A stretch of DNA of 64,000 nt from an uncultured Lachnospiraceae bacterium (GTDB taxonomy: Bacteria > Bacillota > Clostridia > Lachnospirales > Lachnospiraceae): the NCBI GenBank assembly GCA_910578345.1, contig CAJTRA010000001.1:230115-294114 (forward strand). The letters run 5' to 3'. Position numbers and translations under genes: made by a program. The notes beneath the pieces are model-generated. The model was not told the origin of the DNA and made no database searches. It worked only from the letters and a program-made list of their open reading frames with translations. This document shows positions 60,845 through 64,000 of this stretch, in pieces (position 1 is the stretch's first letter; every line of letters begins with the position of its first letter).

Positions 60845-61786
60845 TCACACCGCAGACGGAATCTTATGCATATCCGCCCGATAGAAGTCCCGGCAGTCCC
60901 AGCCATTCAGCCATCTGTCAGGCGCAAAGACTGTCTTGTGCGGATTCTTGTTCAGATAAGATGCCCACCAGCTAAAACTGCTGTTGGCCAGTATGTTGTG
61001 CCGGCATCTGCTCATCAGAACAAACTCCGCATAATCCGCCGCCATGCTTCCTCCTTCGCTGCCCGGCAGATCTACGACTCTGCATCTGTCCTCCAAAGAG
61101 CCCTTTCTTCCTGCGATCCATTCCCGCGTCCACTCTTTATCATTGGTAAAAAGATAGAATATACAGCCTGGATGCTCTCTGTTCATCTGCTCCATAGCGG
61201 TATGATAATACGCTTCCGTACAGATCTTGCCGAATAATGCCTGGTTTTCAGGCAGAAGATAATCACCCCGGCGGATGTGCACACTGACTGACTCTGTGGA
61301 ACAGATCTGCTTAAGGAACTCCTGCAAGGTTCTGTCCGCCATACGATTCGTCCATTCCTGCTCAGCCTTTTCCAGGTACGCAAGCAGCCTGTCTGTATCG
61401 AAAACTGCTTTCACCTGCTCCGAAATCTCCTGAAAATATCTCTCTGTCTGCCAGTAGCCTTCCAAATAAATATCATCCCATCCCATAATCTCTGGTTTAT
61501 AACGCTTGTCTGCCTCAAAATACGCCTTCTTCCTACGGCCGCACAGTTTTCTCCTTATCTTATGCTGTAAGAGCGGCGAGCAGTCTAACATCTCCTCCAG
61601 TTCCTTTCGGGACGCCCGCTCATACGATGCGCCAAAAGGCGCCAGCGCGGGCTTACGCTGTTCATCCTGCAAAAAACCTGACACATCGTCTATCTTCACA
61701 GTTTTTCCCAAATTCTTTAATTGTAGATACAGAGCATACTGGAACATCTGATTCCCCAGTCCTCCCGCAAGCTGTATGATTATCAT
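60845..61786 (-). CDS. GT11 alpha-1,2-fucosyltransferase-like protein
   Basis: ATG at 61786 (MIIIQLAGGLGNQMFQYALY) has GGGGAG about 4 bases upstream; an upstream GTG lies within a hairpin. About 313 residues. GGLGNQMFQYALYLQL, VSVHIRRGDYLLP near residue 165 and RCRHNILANSSFSWWASYLN near 270 are the GT11 motifs; these are the GDP-fucose-binding Arg and the C-terminal Trp block. Length and motif spacing are like Helicobacter FutC. A hairpin (61803-61822) precedes the start. Ends 46 bases before the flippase gene. Confidence 0.9.
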   Translation of the reverse strand: MIIIQLAGGLGNQMFQYALYLQLKNLGKTVKIDDVSGFLQDEQRKPALAPFGASYERASRKELEEMLDCSPLLQHKIRRKLCGRRKKAYFEADKRYKPEIMGWDDIYLEGYWQTERYFQEISEQVKAVFDTDRLLAYLEKAEQEWTNRMADRTLQEFLKQICSTESVSVHIRRGDYLLPENQALFGKICTEAYYHTAMEQMNREHPGCIFYLFTNDKEWTREWIAGRKGSLEDRCRVVDLPGSEGGSMAADYAEFVLMSRCRHNILANSSFSWWASYLNKNPHKTVFAPDRWLNGWDCRDFYRADMHKIPSAV

Positions 61787-61802
61787 TCTACTCCCCGTGC
61801 AT

Positions 61803-61822
61803 ATCACAATCTTACCTGTGAT
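61803..61822 (-). repeat. short intergenic hairpin, family 2, copy 3
   Basis: ATCACA (61803-61808) with TGTGAT (61817-61822) around the loop ATCTTACC. It aligns with 48539 over 25 positions, with about five differences. A second inverted repeat, TACACCTG/CAGGTGTA (61825-61832, 61845-61852), follows and runs into the end of the upstream GT2 gene. Confidence 0.5.
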
Positions 61823-61832
61823 GCTACACCTG

Positions 61833-62921
61833 TTATCCTTTCGCCAGGTGTAATATTTTCTTGACCCTCACCTTCAACGGAATGACCCATCTCTCCTCCA
61901 GACGGGTCCTGCGGATGTAGCGCTTCGGAGACTTTAAGAAGAGCTTCATCTTCCTGCCATCCCTCGGATCCGCCGCCGGGCAGCCAAACGCGGCGGCATA
62001 ACGCCCCTGATCCTTCCGTATGATCTGTTCGATCCGTTCCAGATACTGTTCTCGATCTGCCCTCTGCGATGCCTGCAGTTGTCCGTAGAACAGCAATAAC
62101 CTTTTATAAAAAAAATAATCATGAATATCTGCAAGATCCTGCCTCCCCAATCCCTTAAGAAATGCTGTCTTCTCATAATAAGCAGGAATCTGATCCGTAA
62201 AAGTGCGCGGATTGATCTGTGTATTCATGATACTTCCCTCTCTGTCTATTATATAGTTATAACAGGCTGTGTCAAGGTAAATACAGCATTCCGCGCGGCC
62301 AAGCGCCATCGTTGCAAACATGATATCTTCATACCATTTGCCCGCCGGAAAAGTAAGATCCTGCAGGATCTCCCTCTTATACAGTTTATTCCAGGCGGCA
62401 TTCTGGATCTGATATTCTTTCGTCTCCTCTACATAATACTGCAATGCCTCCTGCCCTTCAAAAAGAACGGCTCTGTCTACCGATCCGTCCACTGTATGCG
62501 TTTTATGGACCTGTCTGTACCGGCAGATCGCAAGATCCGCTCCTTGTTCTTTCAAGGCGCTAAGCATCTTCTCATACATGTCCTGGTCGATCCAGTCGTC
62601 TCCGTCCACGAAACCGATATAGCGTCCCTTCGCCTCTGCGATCGCCACATTCCGCGCCTCTGCGGGACCACCGTTCCTTTTGTGGATGACCCGCACCCGC
62701 GCATCCTGCTTCGCAAGGCTGTCACACAATCGGCCCGTTCCGTCGGTGGATCCATCATCCACCACAAGAATCTCCAGATTACGATACGTCTGTGCACAGA
62801 TGGACAAAACGCCTCTTTCGATATAATCTTCTATATTATAAGCCGTCACAATAACGGAGATCAGATCCTTTTGGTCTTCCGGCCCAATCGGCGCCGGGTG
62901 ATAATGTTCTAGTACTTTCAT
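61833..62921 (-). CDS. GT2 glycosyltransferase
   Basis: ATG at 62921 (MKVLEHYHPAPIGPEDQKDL) has GGAGG 11 bases upstream and follows the AsnB-like gene's stop by 17 bases. An upstream open frame of 39 codons overlaps that gene and is unlikely. About 362 residues. LISVIVTAYNIEDYIERGVL, ILVVDDGSTDGTG, IGFVDGDDWIDQDMY near residue 106 (DxD) and AAWNKLYKREIL near 175 are typical. The C-terminus is basic (RYIRRTRLEERWVIPLKVRVKK), fitting membrane association. Sugar unknown. Confidence 0.87.
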   Translation of the reverse strand: MKVLEHYHPAPIGPEDQKDLISVIVTAYNIEDYIERGVLSICAQTYRNLEILVVDDGSTDGTGRLCDSLAKQDARVRVIHKRNGGPAEARNVAIAEAKGRYIGFVDGDDWIDQDMYEKMLSALKEQGADLAICRYRQVHKTHTVDGSVDRAVLFEGQEALQYYVEETKEYQIQNAAWNKLYKREILQDLTFPAGKWYEDIMFATMALGRAECCIYLDTACYNYIIDREGSIMNTQINPRTFTDQIPAYYEKTAFLKGLGRQDLADIHDYFFYKRLLLFYGQLQASQRADREQYLERIEQIIRKDQGRYAAAFGCPAADPRDGRKMKLFLKSPKRYIRRTRLEERWVIPLKVRVKKILHLAKG

Positions 62922-62938
62922 TGGTTCCCTTTCCTCCG

Positions 62939-64000
62939 CTATCGTCCCACATACCGCATCCACTCCTGGAACATCAGGACATACCAGATCTGTACCCGCC
63001 AGATGTCTCTCTCCAGATAGTCTTTCCACATTCTCCACACTACATCCGTGTCCAGAATTCCCTGCCTGTCTAACACCGACTTGTCAATCAGGCTCTCTGC
63101 CCACTCCTTAAGTCCCGGTTCTCTTAGCCACTTCTGCAGCGGTATGCTAAAGCCCTTCTTCGGGCGCTCCATCAACTCACGCGGTACATATTTGTATAAA
63201 ACAGCGCGCAGAATCTTCTTTGTGACTCTTTCTGTTCCCGGCGAAGCGCTTCCCACACAATAGGAAATCGGTAAACTCCACGCAAATTCCACCACATCCT
63301 TATCCAGCATGGGTACTCTTGTCTCCAGAGACACCGCCATCGCAGTCCTGTCCACTTTGTTCAGGATATCGTCCGGGTGATACATCATAAGATCCATCAG
63401 CATCAGATTATGCTGCGGCTGCCCTAACATTCCAGCCGGATAAGTGTCCATGATGGTCAAGGCATCTGCCTGCCGTTTTCTCTGCTGTTTCTCTTTGCGG
63501 ACGATGGAAAGCCCTTCCCCGATCTCAGAGCGCAGATACAGATCCTCTATACTGCGTGCGCCCAAAAGCCTTGCACGCGTCGTCAAAGCGCCCTGCTTAA
63601 AAGCGCCTGCCCTCTTAAGCAAGACTCCTGCCGGAGCGCGTAACACATAAGGAATCTGTCTGGTTCTTCGCCAGATCCGGTCCAGGGAGCCATACGTATT
63701 GTACCCGCAGAACAATTCATCGCCGCCGTCGCCGCTTAGGGATACCGTCACATGCTCCCGCGTCATCCTGCTTACCAGATAAGTAGGAATCTGGGACGAA
63801 TCAGCAAACGGTTCCCCAAACATCCCGGACAGTTTCGGAATCACCTCACGCGCATCAGCCTCTGTAATATACAGTTCCGTATGCTCCGTCCCCAGATGTT
63901 CTGCGATCTGTTTCGCAATCTTTGCCTCGTTGAATTTCTCCTCCCACATGCCTATGGTAAAGCTTTTCACTTTCCTTTCACTGATTGACTGCATCAGCGA
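62939..64000 (-). CDS. asparagine synthetase B-like amidotransferase, partial (N-terminus beyond window)
   Basis: The reading frame is open to the window edge, so only the C-terminal 353 residues or so are seen. SIGERK-type start of the synthetase domain, KSFTIGMWEEKFNEAKIAKQI, LGTEHTELYITEADA, TVSLSGDGGDELFCGYNTYG (the loop before the ATP-binding end of the AsnB domain) and RTAMAVSLETRVPMLD-like text are present. AsnB converts Asp to Asn; homologues in polysaccharide loci amidate sugar uronates. The N-terminal Cys needed for glutaminase activity cannot be checked. It resembles AsnB more closely than the gene at 14527. Confidence 0.85.
   Translation of the reverse strand, partial: SLMQSISERKVKSFTIGMWEEKFNEAKIAKQIAEHLGTEHTELYITEADAREVIPKLSGMFGEPFADSSQIPTYLVSRMTREHVTVSLSGDGGDELFCGYNTYGSLDRIWRRTRQIPYVLRAPAGVLLKRAGAFKQGALTTRARLLGARSIEDLYLRSEIGEGLSIVRKEKQQRKRQADALTIMDTYPAGMLGQPQHNLMLMDLMMYHPDDILNKVDRTAMAVSLETRVPMLDKDVVEFAWSLPISYCVGSASPGTERVTKKILRAVLYKYVPRELMERPKKGFSIPLQKWLREPGLKEWAESLIDKSVLDRQGILDTDVVWRMWKDYLERDIWRVQIWYVLMFQEWMRYVGR

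Noticed and set aside
62121..62912. Plus-strand open frame of 263 codons antisense to the GT2 gene at 61833
   Set aside because: No binding site or recognisable domain; the minus-strand frame has all GT2 motifs.

Overview
The window is one continuous surface-glycan biosynthesis super-locus from a Gram-positive, low-to-mid-GC anaerobe, most likely a gut Clostridia/Lachnospiraceae member. This is inferred from gene content (CotH-kinase proteins, DUF2304, GT-D and DUF5672 enzymes), purine-rich ribosome binding sites and gene style; there is no rRNA or housekeeping marker to fix the taxon. About 52 genes are packed head to tail on the minus strand with short gaps or 4-17 base overlaps. Only one gene, a hexapeptide acetyltransferase at 3750-4502, lies on the plus strand. 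No intergenic stretch exceeds 300 bases. I see no tRNA, rRNA, insertion sequence, integrase or CRISPR array.

Reading with transcription (right to left), the layout is as follows. (1) 64000-43572: a capsule/exopolysaccharide-type block with an AsnB-like amidotransferase (cut by the window edge), several GT2, GT4, GT11 and GT17-like transferases, a PglK/MsbA-type ABC flippase, a Wzy-like polymerase, a WbaP/CpsE-type priming transferase, a pyruvyltransferase-family protein, a Wzx flippase and a GH88/105-type hydrolase. (2) 43484-41637: a small AT-richer unit with its own promoter and terminator, holding a RelA/SpoT-fold nucleotidyltransferase and two unrecognised, translationally coupled small genes. 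(3) 41551-31365: a second Wzy-like protein, a GT26-GT4 fusion, a CotH-kinase-like protein, GT4s, a radical SAM protein and a GT-D-fold enzyme. (4) 31135-19782: a CysE-like acetyltransferase, a second ABC flippase, a GT-C-like membrane protein, a DPM1-like GT2 with DUF2304, an LpxD-like acyltransferase, a second CotH protein and three transferases. (5) 19665-10141: a nucleotide-sugar block with a 2-epimerase, Gfo/Idh oxidoreductase, aminotransferase, Asn-synthetase-like ligase, GT-B transferase, CMP-sugar synthetase, an HMGL-type aldolase fusion and a KdsC-like phosphatase. (6) 10043-1: three NodZ/O-fucosyltransferase-like genes, GT8 and GT4 enzymes, a third ABC flippase and an MBOAT O-acyltransferase broken by three homopolymer indels. 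Sequence left of about 5 kb is clearly AT-richer than the rest, suggesting later acquisition.

Together the genes make activated sugars (amino sugars and probably a CMP-activated keto-sugar acid), assemble them on lipid carrier with at least 25 glycosyltransferase genes, decorate them (acetyl, acyl, pyruvyl, amide) and export them through one Wzx and three ABC flippases. Several intergenic gaps carry related hairpin elements whose stems differ but remain paired, a sign of RNA-level structure. The strongest candidates for something undescribed are the self-contained RelA/SpoT three-gene unit, the keto-sugar-acid pathway that uses an HMGL-type aldolase instead of a NeuB/KdsA synthase, the hairpin families, and the two CotH-kinase-like proteins inside a glycan locus.
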